The notes below the pieces were generated by a model, which made no database searches, was not told the origin of the DNA, and was given only the letters and a program-made list of their open reading frames with translations. Position numbers and translations under genes: made by a program. Positions 16,289-24,093 of a DNA stretch of 64,000 nucleotides are shown piece by piece. Location of the stretch: the NCBI RefSeq assembly GCF_014596465.1, contig NZ_MECK01000101.1, positions 1 to 64,000 of the forward strand. Direction: 5' to 3'. The DNA is from Streptomyces sp. CBMA123 (lineage in GTDB: Bacteria > Actinomycetota > Actinomycetes > Streptomycetales > Streptomycetaceae). Every line of letters starts with the position of its first letter. The stretch's first letter is position 1.

Positions 16289-17793
16289 CGGTTCGGTCCT
16301 CCCAAGGGCGCCATCCCAGCATCGGGGTCATCGCCGTCGTGACGGTCGTAGCGGTGGTCGCGATCGTTCTCACGGGCGGTGCGGTCGTTGCGTTCGTTCT
16401 CCTGGGCGGTGCGGCCGAGGGGCCTGGCCCGGTCGAGGGGACTGTCGCGGTCGTCCCGGTCGGGGTCGTGGTCGGGGTCGAAGGGGTCCGGTCCGTAGGG
16501 TTCCGTCCGGTGCCCGCCGAAGCCGTCCGGTCCGTATGCCCCCGGGGCGCGGCGGAAGGCCTCGCGCAGGCTCGGCCGGGGCGCCGGCGGCTCCTCCGGT
16601 TCGGCTCTGGTCCGGCTCTCGAAGGCGTACTTGGCCTTCATCGCGGCGCGGGGCAGGGCGTCGTCGAAGTCCTCCAGGCTGTTCAGCCCGGTGGGGCCGG
16701 TGACGCCGAGGAAGCTGGGGCGGCCCGCGCGGCGGGTCTTGCGCAGGGTCTGGTCGGACAGCCCGCTGAACTCGCCGTCCCGTTCGAGGCATTCGCGGTC
16801 GTCGGTGTTCCACGGCTCCAGCACGCTGACCCAGGTGGCGTCGGAGCGGTCGAAGCGGCGGACGAGTTCGCGGCGGCGCGGGTCGCGCAGTGCCCAGCGG
16901 TCGAGCAGCAGCAGGCCGGGGGCCTCGGCGTTGCCCTCGATGATGGAGTCGACCTCGTCGTCGAACTCGTGCACGGTCGGCTGGAATCCCAGCTGCCGGG
17001 CCAGGCGCACCGCGTGCTGGGCGATGGGGGATCCGGCCGGGCGGTAGGGGTGCCAGTCGGCGCGCCGGGCGCCGTAGAAGTCGGGGTTGCGGTCCTGGGG
17101 CAACTCGCCCTGGTGGTAGGTGAGTACGGAGATCCGCAGCTGTTTGGTCGGGGCGGACACGTTGAAGGCGCTGGGCAGGCCGTTGAATTCCAGCCGCCGC
17201 CCGACCGGGATCACCGTCTCCTCCGCCACCTGCACGATCCGCGCCGCGAGCCGGTGCACGGCCAGTTCGTAGGCGGCCCGGAAGTAGCTGAGCTTCATCA
17301 GCGCGTACAGGCCCTCGGTGGCGTAGTCGGGCCCGAACCCCGCGTGGTTGAACTGCAGTTCGCTGGCCACCTGGGGCAGCCGGTAGCGGCTCATCGGGGC
17401 CCACAGCACCGGCACGATGCCGCTGGTGCGCTCCACCTCCATGGTCGCCGGGTAGACCGGCCGCCGGGTGAAGGCGTGCCACTCCTGGCCGCACGGCACG
17501 CTGTTGAAGTACCGGGGTGAGTACAGCGGCACGAAGACCCGGCAGGTCGCCAGCTCCTCGGACAGCCGCTCCGCCCACAACTCGCCCTGGTGCATGGACT
17601 CGTCCATGAACCCGACGGGCACCCCGGCCGGGACGGTGGTGAGTTGGAGCACCGCCTCGCAGAGGTCGCGGTACAGCTGGCGCACCCAGTGGTTCGGGTC
17701 GCCGGCGCCACGCGCACCGGACTTCGGCGTGTGCGCGTAGGAGAGGAAGAAGTACGGCCTGGCCTCGTCCTCGTCCCAGCCCCGGTCAGTCAC
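16285..17793 (-). CDS. fxsC: TIR-like protein FxsC, copy 1
   Basis: A 502-residue cytoplasmic protein. The N-terminal TIR-like domain begins PYFFLSYAHTPKSG and includes FVPLYSPRYFNSVPCGQEWHAF, in which the Glu after the Cys occupies the place of the catalytic Glu in NAD-cleaving TIR domains. A middle region (about residues 200-340) has DEVDSIIEGNAEAPGLLLLD and may be a second flavodoxin-like fold. The C-terminal 110 residues are disordered and rich in Asp, Arg and Pro. The GTG at 17793 has GGGGGAGG at ideal spacing. It is first in the fxsC-fxsT pair and divergent from a DUF397 gene. Enzymatic activity is an inference. Confidence 0.8.
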   Translation of the reverse strand: MTDRGWDEDEARPYFFLSYAHTPKSGARGAGDPNHWVRQLYRDLCEAVLQLTTVPAGVPVGFMDESMHQGELWAERLSEELATCRVFVPLYSPRYFNSVPCGQEWHAFTRRPVYPATMEVERTSGIVPVLWAPMSRYRLPQVASELQFNHAGFGPDYATEGLYALMKLSYFRAAYELAVHRLAARIVQVAEETVIPVGRRLEFNGLPSAFNVSAPTKQLRISVLTYHQGELPQDRNPDFYGARRADWHPYRPAGSPIAQHAVRLARQLGFQPTVHEFDDEVDSIIEGNAEAPGLLLLDRWALRDPRRRELVRRFDRSDATWVSVLEPWNTDDRECLERDGEFSGLSDQTLRKTRRAGRPSFLGVTGPTGLNSLEDFDDALPRAAMKAKYAFESRTRAEPEEPPAPRPSLREAFRRAPGAYGPDGFGGHRTEPYGPDPFDPDHDPDRDDRDSPLDRARPLGRTAQENERNDRTARENDRDHRYDRHDGDDPDAGMAPLGGPNR

Positions 17794-17905
17794 ACGTGCC
17801 TCCCCCGGGCCCGTCGGCAACCTGGCTCCCGCAGCCCCCGTGCGGCGGGGTCTCAGTGTAGGAACGACTGACACCCCAATGGAATAGCACAACGGCTCGC
17901 ACGAA

Positions 17906-17943
17906 TTGACATGACCGAAACGATGCCGCTGTCCTGTTTCGGT
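17906..17943 (+). promoter_or_regulatory. Possible promoter and inverted repeat upstream of DUF397
   Basis: A perfect -35-like TTGACA lies at 17906-17911, but no good -10 box follows at the right distance. It is overlapped by the inverted repeat ACCGAAAC (17914-17921) and GTTTCGGT (17936-17943), a plausible operator. The site lies in the divergent space between fxsC1 and the DUF397 gene. Confidence 0.4.
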
Positions 17944-17991
17944 GAGCAGTACCCTCGTTGCGGCCACCGTGAACGATCAGGAGGGGTACGC

Positions 17992-18189
17992 ATGGACCAG
18001 CTCAACTGGCAGAGGTCGAGTTTCGGCACCGACCAGGCGAACTACCTGGAGATCGCCTCCGCGGGCGATCTCGTCTACATCCGCGAGTCCGACAACCCCG
18101 ACTTGGTCGTGACCACCACCCGGAAGAAGCTCAACGCCTGGATCCTGGGCGCCAAGGACGGCGAGTTCGACCACTTCGTCGGGCTCTGA
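17992..18189 (+). CDS. DUF397 protein, copy 1
   Basis: A 65-residue protein starting MDQLNWQRSSFG and containing NYLEIASAGDLVYIRES and LNAWILGAKDGEFDHF. DUF397 proteins are small partners of Scr1/WhiJ-type HTH regulators in streptomycete development, usually encoded beside them, but none is adjacent here. It is about 70% identical by eye to the second DUF397 at 23802-23996, which does have such a partner. The ATG is preceded by GGAGGGG at good spacing. It converges on the WYL regulator with a 7-base gap. Confidence 0.85.
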   Translation: MDQLNWQRSSFGTDQANYLEIASAGDLVYIRESDNPDLVVTTTRKKLNAWILGAKDGEFDHFVGL

Positions 18190-18196
18190 GCGGCCC

Positions 18197-19126
18197 TCAC
18201 GGCCGGTAGCGCGCGGCCAGCGTCCGGACCGTCCCGGCGATCCGCTCGCGGAGTTCGGCCGGTTCGAGCACCTCGATGTCGGCGCCGAGGCGCAGGAACT
18301 CGCCGTGGGCGTGGTCGATCGACTCGATCGGCACCCGGACGTCCGTCCAACCGCTCTCGGCCGCCGGCACGCCGAGGCGGCGGGCGCCCTCCGGGGTGAG
18401 CCGCACCAGCGCCTCCCCGGTGTGCAGCCGGGCGTGGAAGTCCGCCAGGTAGGCCTGCCAGTACGCGGCCAGGACGAAGCCGTCCGGCAGCGCGAAGTCC
18501 TCGTCCAGGGTGCGGAGTGCGAGCACCTGGTCGACCCGGTAGGTGCGCGTCCCGGACGGCCCGCCGGCCACCAGGTACCAGCGGCCCGCCTTGAGCACCA
18601 GCCCGTACGGCTCCACCCGGCGCTCGATCTCCTCCGGCGCCCGCCAGCGCCGGTACCGCAGCAGCACCGTCCGGCGCGCCCACACCGCCGAGGCGACGGC
18701 CGCCAGGTGCGGGGTCTCGTCGGCGCGGCCGTACCAGCCGGGGGCGTCCAGCAGGAAGCGTTCCTGGATCCGCCCGGCGTGCTCGCGCAGTTCGGCGGGG
18801 AGCGCGGCCCGCAGCTTGAGCTGGGCGGCGGCGAGCGCCTCGCCGAGGCCGAGGTCGGCGGCGGTGCCGGGGAGCGCGGCGAGGAAGGCGGCCTGCGCCT
18901 CGTCGGCCGTCAGTCCGGTGAGGCGGGTGCGGTAGCCGCCGACCAGCCGGTAGCCGCCCGCGTGCCCGGCCTCGCCGTACAGCGGGATCCCGGCGGCGGC
19001 GAGCGCCTCGGCGTCCCGGTAGACGGTGCGGACGGAGACCTCCAGCTCCTCGGCCAGCTGCTGGGCGGTCATCCGGCCCCGGTTCTGCAGCAGGAGGAGC
19101 AGGGTGACCAGTCGGCTGGCGCGCAT
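18197..19126 (-). CDS. WYL-domain HTH transcriptional regulator (YafY-like)
   Basis: A 309-residue regulator with an N-terminal winged HTH (MTAQQLAEELEVSVRTVYRD, about residues 18-40). A WYL ligand-sensing domain in the middle includes RRVEPYGLVLKAGRWYLVAG, and a C-terminal WCX-like extension follows. Such proteins sense nucleotides or small ligands and usually control a divergent gene. The ATG at 19126 directly precedes RASRLVTLLLLLQNRG, the normal family start. The divergent DUF1579-like/NIPSNAP pair, with a perfect inverted repeat in the 64-base gap, is the likely target together with its own gene. Confidence 0.9.
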   Translation of the reverse strand: MRASRLVTLLLLLQNRGRMTAQQLAEELEVSVRTVYRDAEALAAAGIPLYGEAGHAGGYRLVGGYRTRLTGLTADEAQAAFLAALPGTAADLGLGEALAAAQLKLRAALPAELREHAGRIQERFLLDAPGWYGRADETPHLAAVASAVWARRTVLLRYRRWRAPEEIERRVEPYGLVLKAGRWYLVAGGPSGTRTYRVDQVLALRTLDEDFALPDGFVLAAYWQAYLADFHARLHTGEALVRLTPEGARRLGVPAAESGWTDVRVPIESIDHAHGEFLRLGADIEVLEPAELRERIAGTVRTLAARYRP

Positions 19127-19146
19127 GCCGTCCAGTATCCCGTTTT

Positions 19147-19169
19147 CCACTGACAGTGGATGTCAGTGG
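19147..19169. promoter_or_regulatory. Operator-like inverted repeat of the WYL regulator
   Basis: CCACTGACA (19147-19155) and TGTCAGTGG (19161-19169) are perfect 9-bp inverted arms separated by 5 bases. They are centred between the divergent starts, only 21 bases from each gene. The same bases also read as two direct copies, TGACAGTGGA and TGTCAGTGGA. Confidence 0.75.
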
Positions 19170-19190
19170 AGTGCCCCTAGCCTGCGGCGC

Positions 19191-19667
19191 ATGAACGACT
19201 TCGACTTCCTTCGCGGCTCCTGGGACGTGGTCAACCGCCGCCTCACCACACCGCTCAGCGGCGGCGGCACCTGGGAGGAGTTCCCCGGCCACACGGTGGT
19301 CCGGCCGCTGTTCGGGGGCGCCGGCAACATCGAGGAGATCGTCTTCCCCACCATCGACCTCCGGGGCATGACCCTGCGGCTGTTCGACCGCGAGACCGAG
19401 CGCTGGTCGATCTACTGGTCCAACAGCCGGACCGGCCGACTGTACCCCCCTGTGGTCGGCGGCTTCACCGGCGACCGGGGCGACTTCTACGGCGATGACA
19501 CCCACGACGGCCGCCCGATCCGGGCCCACTTCACCTGGCACCGCCTCGGCCCGGACACCGCCCGCTGGGAGCAGGAGTTCTCCGCCGACGAGGGCCGCAG
19601 CTGGGAACTGAACTGGACGATGGACTTCACCCGCACCGGCCCGGCCCTGGGCGGGCTCGCCGCATGA
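19191..19667 (+). CDS. Hypothetical protein, DUF1579-like beta-barrel
   Basis: A 158-residue cytoplasmic protein beginning MNDFDFLRGSWDVVNRRL and rich in Trp and aromatic strands (FGGAGNIEEIVFPTIDLRG, ERWSIYWSNSRTG). This is the look of a lipocalin-like barrel of the DUF1579 type. No catalytic motif is visible. It overlaps the NIPSNAP gene by ATGA and is divergent from the WYL regulator, so the pair is probably its regulon. The role is unknown. Confidence 0.7.
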   Translation: MNDFDFLRGSWDVVNRRLTTPLSGGGTWEEFPGHTVVRPLFGGAGNIEEIVFPTIDLRGMTLRLFDRETERWSIYWSNSRTGRLYPPVVGGFTGDRGDFYGDDTHDGRPIRAHFTWHRLGPDTARWEQEFSADEGRSWELNWTMDFTRTGPALGGLAA

Positions 19668-20257
19668 GCCTCATCGTCGAACTGCGCCAGTACACCCTGC
19701 ACCCCGGCGCCCGGGAGACCCTGATCGAGGTGTTCGAGCGGGCGTTCGTCACCGGGCAGGAAGCCGTCGGCATCACCCTCGGCGGCCGCTTCCGCGACCT
19801 GGACGACCCGGACCGCTTCGTCTGGCTGCGCGCCTTCCCCTCGATGGCCGAGCGCCGCCGCTCGCTGGAGGCCTTCTACGGCGGACCGGTCTGGCGGGAG
19901 CACCGCGACGTGGCCAACGCCACCATGGTCGACAGTGACGACGTCCTGCTGCTGCGCGGGCCGGGCTTCCTGCCGCCGCCGGGGGTCCGCGAGGTGTTCG
20001 CGACCGTCTGCCACCCGGCCGGCACCGGCTCCTTCGACGCCGCCTCCTTCGACGCCGCCACCTTCGACGCCTACGCCGCCCGGCACCTCGGCCCGGAGCA
20101 CGCGCTGCACCGCACCGAGCACGCCGAGAACGACTTCCCCGCCCTGCCCGTCCGCACCGGCGAGGACGTCCGGGTGTGGTTCGGCCCGGCCGAGGCGCCG
20201 CCGCCGGCGCTGTCGTCGCGGTTGCAGCGGCTCCGGCTGGAGCCGGTGACGGCCTGA
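19664..20257 (+). CDS. NIPSNAP-family protein
   Basis: A 197-residue protein with a ferredoxin-like dimeric alpha/beta-barrel fold at the N-terminus. VELRQYTLHPGARETLIEVF is the family signature and FVWLRAFPSMAERRRSLEAFY is the second strand-helix unit. The C-terminal third is less conserved and contains a short duplication, FDAASFDAATFDAY. Function of bacterial NIPSNAP proteins is not established. Translation is coupled to the upstream DUF1579-like gene by the ATGA overlap. Confidence 0.8.
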   Translation: MSLIVELRQYTLHPGARETLIEVFERAFVTGQEAVGITLGGRFRDLDDPDRFVWLRAFPSMAERRRSLEAFYGGPVWREHRDVANATMVDSDDVLLLRGPGFLPPPGVREVFATVCHPAGTGSFDAASFDAATFDAYAARHLGPEHALHRTEHAENDFPALPVRTGEDVRVWFGPAEAPPPALSSRLQRLRLEPVTA

Positions 20258-20318
20258 CGGTGTGACGTCATGACGATGTGACGGCCTGACGGTGCGGCGT
20301 CATGACGATGGGACGGTG
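20252..20318. repeat. Imperfect 31-bp tandem duplication
   Basis: The sequence CCTGACGGTG, TGACGTCATG, ACGATG, TGACGG is followed by a second near-copy with only a few changes. It covers the end of the NIPSNAP gene and the gap to the GNAT gene, and contains several stop codons. Confidence 0.65.
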
Positions 20319-20401
20319 TGAGTGCGCGCGTGCCCCGGCCCCTCGCCGGGGCACGCGGATATCCGGTGGCAGGCCCGGCCCCCGGCGGCGAGGATCACCG
20401 C

Positions 20402-20962
20402 ATGCACGCCTTCCTGGAGACCGAACGGCTCGTGTTGCGCCCGTTCACCGACGCCGACGCCGACGCCCTCTTCACGCTGGACGACGACCCCGAGGTCATG
20501 CGCTTCATCAACGGCGGTGAGCCGACCAGCCCGGAGACCGTCCGGGCGAAGGTCCTGCCCCGGCTCCTGCACGACTACCCGTGCTTCGGCACCCGCGGCT
20601 ACTGGGCCGCCGAGGAGGCGTCCACCGGCACCTTCCTGGGCTGGTTCGAGTTCCGCCCCCTCGACGAGCACAGCCCGGCCGTGGTGGAGCTCGGGTACCG
20701 GCTCAACCGGTCGTCCTGGGGGCGCGGTTACGCCACCGAGGGCGCGCGGGCGCTGATCCGCAAGGGGTTCACCGAGTTCGGGGTGGAGCGGGTCACCGCG
20801 AACACGATGGCCGTCAACTCCCGTTCCCGGCGGGTGATGGAGAAGTCCGGACTGTCCTTCCTGCGGAACTTCACCGGCGACTGGCCCGACGCGATCCCCG
20901 GCTCCGAGCACGGCGAGGTCGAGTACGAGCTCACCCGGTCGGCCTGGCAGCGGCAGCTCTAG
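20402..20962 (+). CDS. GNAT-family N-acetyltransferase (RimJ/RimL-like)
   Basis: A 186-residue cytoplasmic acetyltransferase. It starts MHAFLETERLVLRPFTDADADAL, typical of the RimJ/RimL subgroup, and has the acetyl-CoA loop in LNRSSWGRGYATEGARALI and the NTMAVNSRSRRVMEKSG motif near the C-terminus. The substrate may be a protein N-terminus or a small amine and cannot be told from sequence. The ATG at 20402 fits the conserved start. A strong hairpin follows the stop. Confidence 0.9.
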   Translation: MHAFLETERLVLRPFTDADADALFTLDDDPEVMRFINGGEPTSPETVRAKVLPRLLHDYPCFGTRGYWAAEEASTGTFLGWFEFRPLDEHSPAVVELGYRLNRSSWGRGYATEGARALIRKGFTEFGVERVTANTMAVNSRSRRVMEKSGLSFLRNFTGDWPDAIPGSEHGEVEYELTRSAWQRQL

Positions 20963-20971
20963 CACCGCCGC

Positions 20972-21004
20972 GCGCGGGAAGTCGGCCGGGCCGACTTCCC
21001 GCGC
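20972..21004. terminator. Bidirectional hairpin terminator
   Basis: GCGCGGGAAGTCGGCC (20972-20987) pairs with its exact complement at 20989-21004. About 14 pairs can form around a small loop. It lies between the convergent GNAT and alpha/beta-hydrolase genes. Confidence 0.75.
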
Positions 21005-21022
21005 TCCTCACCCTGGCAGCGG

Positions 21023-21886
21023 TCAGGAGCCGGCCGGCAGCAGCGCGGCGACCTCGCCCAGCACCCGGGCCGCCGGCGCCGGGTCGACCAGCCACTTCAG
21101 GTGGCTGCCCGGCAGCGTACGGACGTCGTACGGGTTCTCCGGCGTCAGGGCGTCGCCCTCGCGGATCATCCGGTCCTGCATGGCGAGCGGCACGCTGGTG
21201 TCCTCGGTCAGCCGCACGTACGTCCGGGGGATCCGGCCCCAACTGTCGCGCTGCGCCCGGTCCTCGGGGGTGCCGGCGTCGAGGTTCTCGTCGGGCTGGA
21301 AGGTGTTGAGGAACACCATGAACTCCTCGTCCGTCCCGTCGGCCAGGAAGGCCGACTTGAAGGCGGCCAGGACCCCCGGGTCGGCGGTGCGGAAGTTGCA
21401 GCGCAGCAGACCGAGTTCGGCCGGGTTCCCGACCATCGCCGCCGCCAGCCCGGCGGCGTCCACCGTGGCCATCTCGGGCTCTGCGTAGTAGGCGCCGACG
21501 GCGAGGTCGACGGGCGCCCAGGCGGAGACGTAGACGATCCGGTCGATCAGGTCGGGCCGCCGGTTGGCCGCGACGGTGGCCGTCAGCCCGCCGCGGCTGT
21601 GCGAGACCAGGATGACCGGGCCGTTCCGCTTGGCCCGCTCCAGGATCCCGATCAGGTGCGCGACGTTGTCGGCGAGCGTGACGCCCTTGATTCCCCCGGC
21701 CTCGGTGGCGAGTCCGGCGAGGTCCTGCGGCGCCTGGTAGGCCCGCGGGTACGTCGCGCCGAAGCCGTGCCCGGGGAGGTCGACGGCGACCGAACGGTGT
21801 CCGAGCAGGCCGAGTTCGGCCTGGAGGGGCGCGAAGGAGAAGGAGCTCGCGAAGGCTCCGTGTACCAGGACGAACGTCGGCTGCAT
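21023..21886 (-). CDS. Alpha/beta-hydrolase (esterase-like)
   Basis: A 287-residue hydrolase starting MQPTFVLVHGAFASSFSF, with HG in the oxyanion loop. The nucleophile elbow is VSHSRGG, in which the first Gly of GxSxG is replaced by Ser, as in the salicylate-esterase-like group. The acid-bearing region contains ENPYDVRTLPGSHLKWLVDP, with His in GSH as the likely base. There is no signal peptide. The ATG at 21886 has GGGAG upstream. It stands alone, and the substrate is unknown. Confidence 0.85.
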   Translation of the reverse strand: MQPTFVLVHGAFASSFSFAPLQAELGLLGHRSVAVDLPGHGFGATYPRAYQAPQDLAGLATEAGGIKGVTLADNVAHLIGILERAKRNGPVILVSHSRGGLTATVAANRRPDLIDRIVYVSAWAPVDLAVGAYYAEPEMATVDAAGLAAAMVGNPAELGLLRCNFRTADPGVLAAFKSAFLADGTDEEFMVFLNTFQPDENLDAGTPEDRAQRDSWGRIPRTYVRLTEDTSVPLAMQDRMIREGDALTPENPYDVRTLPGSHLKWLVDPAPAARVLGEVAALLPAGS

Positions 21887-22138
21887 CTGTCCACACTCCC
21901 TGTCCCCGAGGGCGTCATGCGAACGACCGGCCCCCATCCGGTGTTCCACCCTACCCAGTGAAGATCATCAGCACTACCCCGAAGAGCCCTGCCACCTGCG
22001 GACTTCGCGATCCGCCGGGAGGCGGCGGACACAGCCGCCGGCCGGTCCGCCGTGGAGGCCCTCGCGGAAGGAAGCCTTGGGAGCAAACTTGGCACCCTGC
22101 GCCGACGGCGGCGGCCGCGAGGAGCAGGAGGAGAGCGG

Positions 22139-22390
22139 TCACGCCCGACCCCGGTGCCGCTTGAACTCGCGCAGCAGCGCGAGGAGGTTGATCACAGTGC
22201 TGGCGGGAACGTTGCCGAGGCTGACCAGGACCCGACCGTCGAGGATCTGCTCGCCCGACGTGGCGGACGGCCAGAGCAGGCCGAACTCCCGGCCCTCGGT
22301 GCGGAGTTCCACGACGAGTTCGGTGAGCTGCGGGGCGGTCAGGTGGTGGATCGCCGGATCGGCCGGGTGAATGGGGTGCAGGGCGTTCAC
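22139..22390 (-). CDS. Small hypothetical protein of the whiJ-like cluster
   Basis: An 83-residue cytoplasmic protein with no recognised domain; it contains HHLTAPQLTELVVELRTEG and a basic C-terminus (LREFKRHRGRA). Its GTG start overlaps the stop of the ATP-binding protein gene as GTGA, so it is translationally coupled and part of the same transcript. The 252 bases between it and the hydrolase start hold nothing else I recognise. Confidence 0.65.
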   Translation of the reverse strand: MNALHPIHPADPAIHHLTAPQLTELVVELRTEGREFGLLWPSATSGEQILDGRVLVSLGNVPASTVINLLALLREFKRHRGRA

Positions 22391-22758
22391 GCGACACCCC
22401 CGTCCAGCTCGAACCAGACCCGCTTGCCCAGCGCCTGGGGTTCGGCGCCCCAGCGGTGGGTGAGGCCCTCCACCAGCTGCAACCCCCGCCCGGACTCGGA
22501 GAGTTCGGAGGGCGTACAGCGCTCGGGAAGCTTCGAGCTGCGGTCGGCGACGATGACACGAAGGGTGCCGTCCCCGACGCTGAAGGCGACAGCGGGCGAG
22601 GAGGTCTGCCCGTGCCGCCAGGCGTTCGCGATCAGTTCGACGAGGGCGGTCTCGGCGTCCGCGATGGCGGACCGGACGTACCCGGCGCGCACCATGACGT
22701 CGCGCAACACCTCGCGGGACACGGTGAGGGAGGGAGAGTTGAGGTTGGAGTCACACAT
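22387..22758 (-). CDS. RsbW-like ATP-binding protein (HATPase_c)
   Basis: A 123-residue GHKL-type protein resembling the kinase domain of anti-sigma factors. The N-box is ETALVELIANAWRHG, G1 is DRSSKLP and G2 is SGRGLQLVEGL. Genes of this kind accompany Scr1/WhiJ-type HTH and DUF397 genes in streptomycetes and influence differentiation. Here it is divergent from the HTH gene, with a shared promoter region, and coupled to a small downstream gene. No anti-anti-sigma partner is present. Confidence 0.85.
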   Translation of the reverse strand: MCDSNLNSPSLTVSREVLRDVMVRAGYVRSAIADAETALVELIANAWRHGQTSSPAVAFSVGDGTLRVIVADRSSKLPERCTPSELSESGRGLQLVEGLTHRWGAEPQALGKRVWFELDGGVA

Positions 22759-22840
22759 GGGGAGATCTCCCAGCAGTGCAGAGGAATGCCGTACGGGCAG
22801 GCCCTACTGACGACCCATCCGGTCGGCTGCATGTCCCTGA

Positions 22841-22895
22841 ACTGTAGGCGAATAAGCCTCAACTCTGCAACACTCTCCGCACATGCCCCTACACT
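22841..22895. promoter_or_regulatory. Overlapping divergent promoters of the whiJ-like cluster
   Basis: Minus strand: -35 TTGCAG (complement of 22865-22870), 18-base spacer and -10 TACAGT (complement of 22841-22846), reading into the ATP-binding gene. Plus strand: TGCAAC (22866-22871), 18-base spacer and TACACT (22890-22895), reading into the HTH gene. The two -35 boxes overlap almost completely. Confidence 0.6.
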
Positions 22896-22929
22896 TTGCG
22901 TAGCCATAGATCGCGGAAGGACGTTGCCC

Positions 22930-23799
22930 ATGGGATTCAGGACTGGGATCAGCGAGCGTCAGCGCCGCTTCGGCGAGGAACTTCGTCGCCTTCGAGATGC
23001 CGCCGGCCTCTCAGCCTTGGAGATCGGCGAGGCCCTGGGCGTGAAGGGTCCGAACATCAGCCACACCGAAGCCGGCAGGCTCGGCCTCAATTCAGAGCGC
23101 TTGAACGCCTGGCTCGACATCTGCAACATCACGGACCCCCAGTACCGCGCAGGCCTCATCGCCATGAGCGAGAGCTCAGGCAAGGGCTGGTGGAGGGAGT
23201 TCAAGCCTCATGTAGTCCCCAGCGCTCTCGATCTCGCGGAGTTCGAAGCCAGCGCAACTGCCCTGGACAGTTACCAGACACTGCTGATCCCCGGACTCCT
23301 GCAGACCAAGGCATACAGCGAGGTCATCCACGATTACGCAGAGAAGAAGGTCGAGTTCCGCCAGCGCCGCCAGGAACTTCTGACCGTTGAGAACGCACCA
23401 CCGTTTCGCACCGTGATCCATGAAGCAGCACTTCACATGATGTACGGGGGACCGACCATCATGCGCGACCAGCTGAACCACCTCATCGAGGTCAGCAGGC
23501 TGCCGCATGTGACGATCCAGATCCTCCCGTTCGACTGCACCACCTACTCGTCGAGCGAGACACCCTTCGTACTCATGCATGGGGCTCACACACGCCTGGA
23601 CACCGTTCTCCTGGAACAGCCTCATAGCTCGTACTTCTTGGGAGACCCTGAGGACGTGGCAGCATTCCGACGGAAGTTCGAGCGGATCAGGGGCTTGGCA
23701 CTCCCTCCCCTGCATTCCGCCACGCGCTCTCCGTCAGCAACCCAGCGCGATTCGCTGGGCTTGATCCAGCACGTTCGTTACAAGCTCCAGGGAAGATAG
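22930..23799 (+). CDS. Scr1/WhiJ-type HTH regulator with DUF5753 domain
   Basis: A 289-residue regulator. The N-terminal Xre HTH (LSALEIGEALGVKGPNISHTE, about residues 25-45) is followed by a DUF5753 domain containing TLLIPGLLQTKAYSEV, the VIHEAALHMMYGG segment and LPHVTIQILPF. Members act with DUF397 proteins in developmental control of streptomycetes. The gene is clearly less GC-rich than its surroundings (codons such as CTT, GCA, CAT), suggesting separate acquisition. The DUF397 gene follows after 2 bases. The ATG at 22930 has GGAAGGA upstream. Confidence 0.9.
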   Translation: MGFRTGISERQRRFGEELRRLRDAAGLSALEIGEALGVKGPNISHTEAGRLGLNSERLNAWLDICNITDPQYRAGLIAMSESSGKGWWREFKPHVVPSALDLAEFEASATALDSYQTLLIPGLLQTKAYSEVIHDYAEKKVEFRQRRQELLTVENAPPFRTVIHEAALHMMYGGPTIMRDQLNHLIEVSRLPHVTIQILPFDCTTYSSSETPFVLMHGAHTRLDTVLLEQPHSSYFLGDPEDVAAFRRKFERIRGLALPPLHSATRSPSATQRDSLGLIQHVRYKLQGR

Positions 23800-23801
23800 C
23801 C

Positions 23802-23996
23802 ATGAGCCAACTCAACTGGCAGAAGTCGAGCTTCAGCGGCGACAAGGCCGACTGCGTAGAGATCGCCTCCGACGGCGACCTCGTCTACATCCGTGAGTCC
23901 GACGACCCTGCCCAGGTCGTCACCACCACCCGCGCCAAGCTCAACGCGTGGATCAACGGCGCCAAGGCCGGCGAGTTCGACCACTTCACCGCCTGA
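23802..23996 (+). CDS. DUF397 protein, copy 2
   Basis: A 64-residue protein starting MSQLNWQKSSFSGDKADC with the typical VEIASDGDLVYIRESDDP core. The start lies 2 bases after the HTH stop, so the two are co-translated and probably act together. It is a close paralogue of the protein at 17992-18189. Confidence 0.9.
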   Translation: MSQLNWQKSSFSGDKADCVEIASDGDLVYIRESDDPAQVVTTTRAKLNAWINGAKAGEFDHFTA

Positions 23997-23997
23997 C

Positions 23998-24025
23998 GTC
24001 AGCCGTCAGCCGTCAGCCGTCAGCC
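23998..24025. repeat. 7-bp tandem repeat, four copies
   Basis: GTCAGCC is repeated four times without error, starting 2 bases after the DUF397 stop. Confidence 0.85.
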
Positions 24026-24093
24026 GCCGGGCGACCTTCACCCGTGCGACTGAACCGGTGCACCCCATGGCCGGGTCAGCCGGTTACCAGGCC

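Noticed and set aside
13112..16342. 1076-codon frame antisense to fxsT1
   Set aside because: Same shadow pattern; no ribosome site and no domain.
23998..24025. CRISPR-like or attachment-site repeat
   Set aside because: Four contiguous 7-mers without spacers; simple tandem repeat only.
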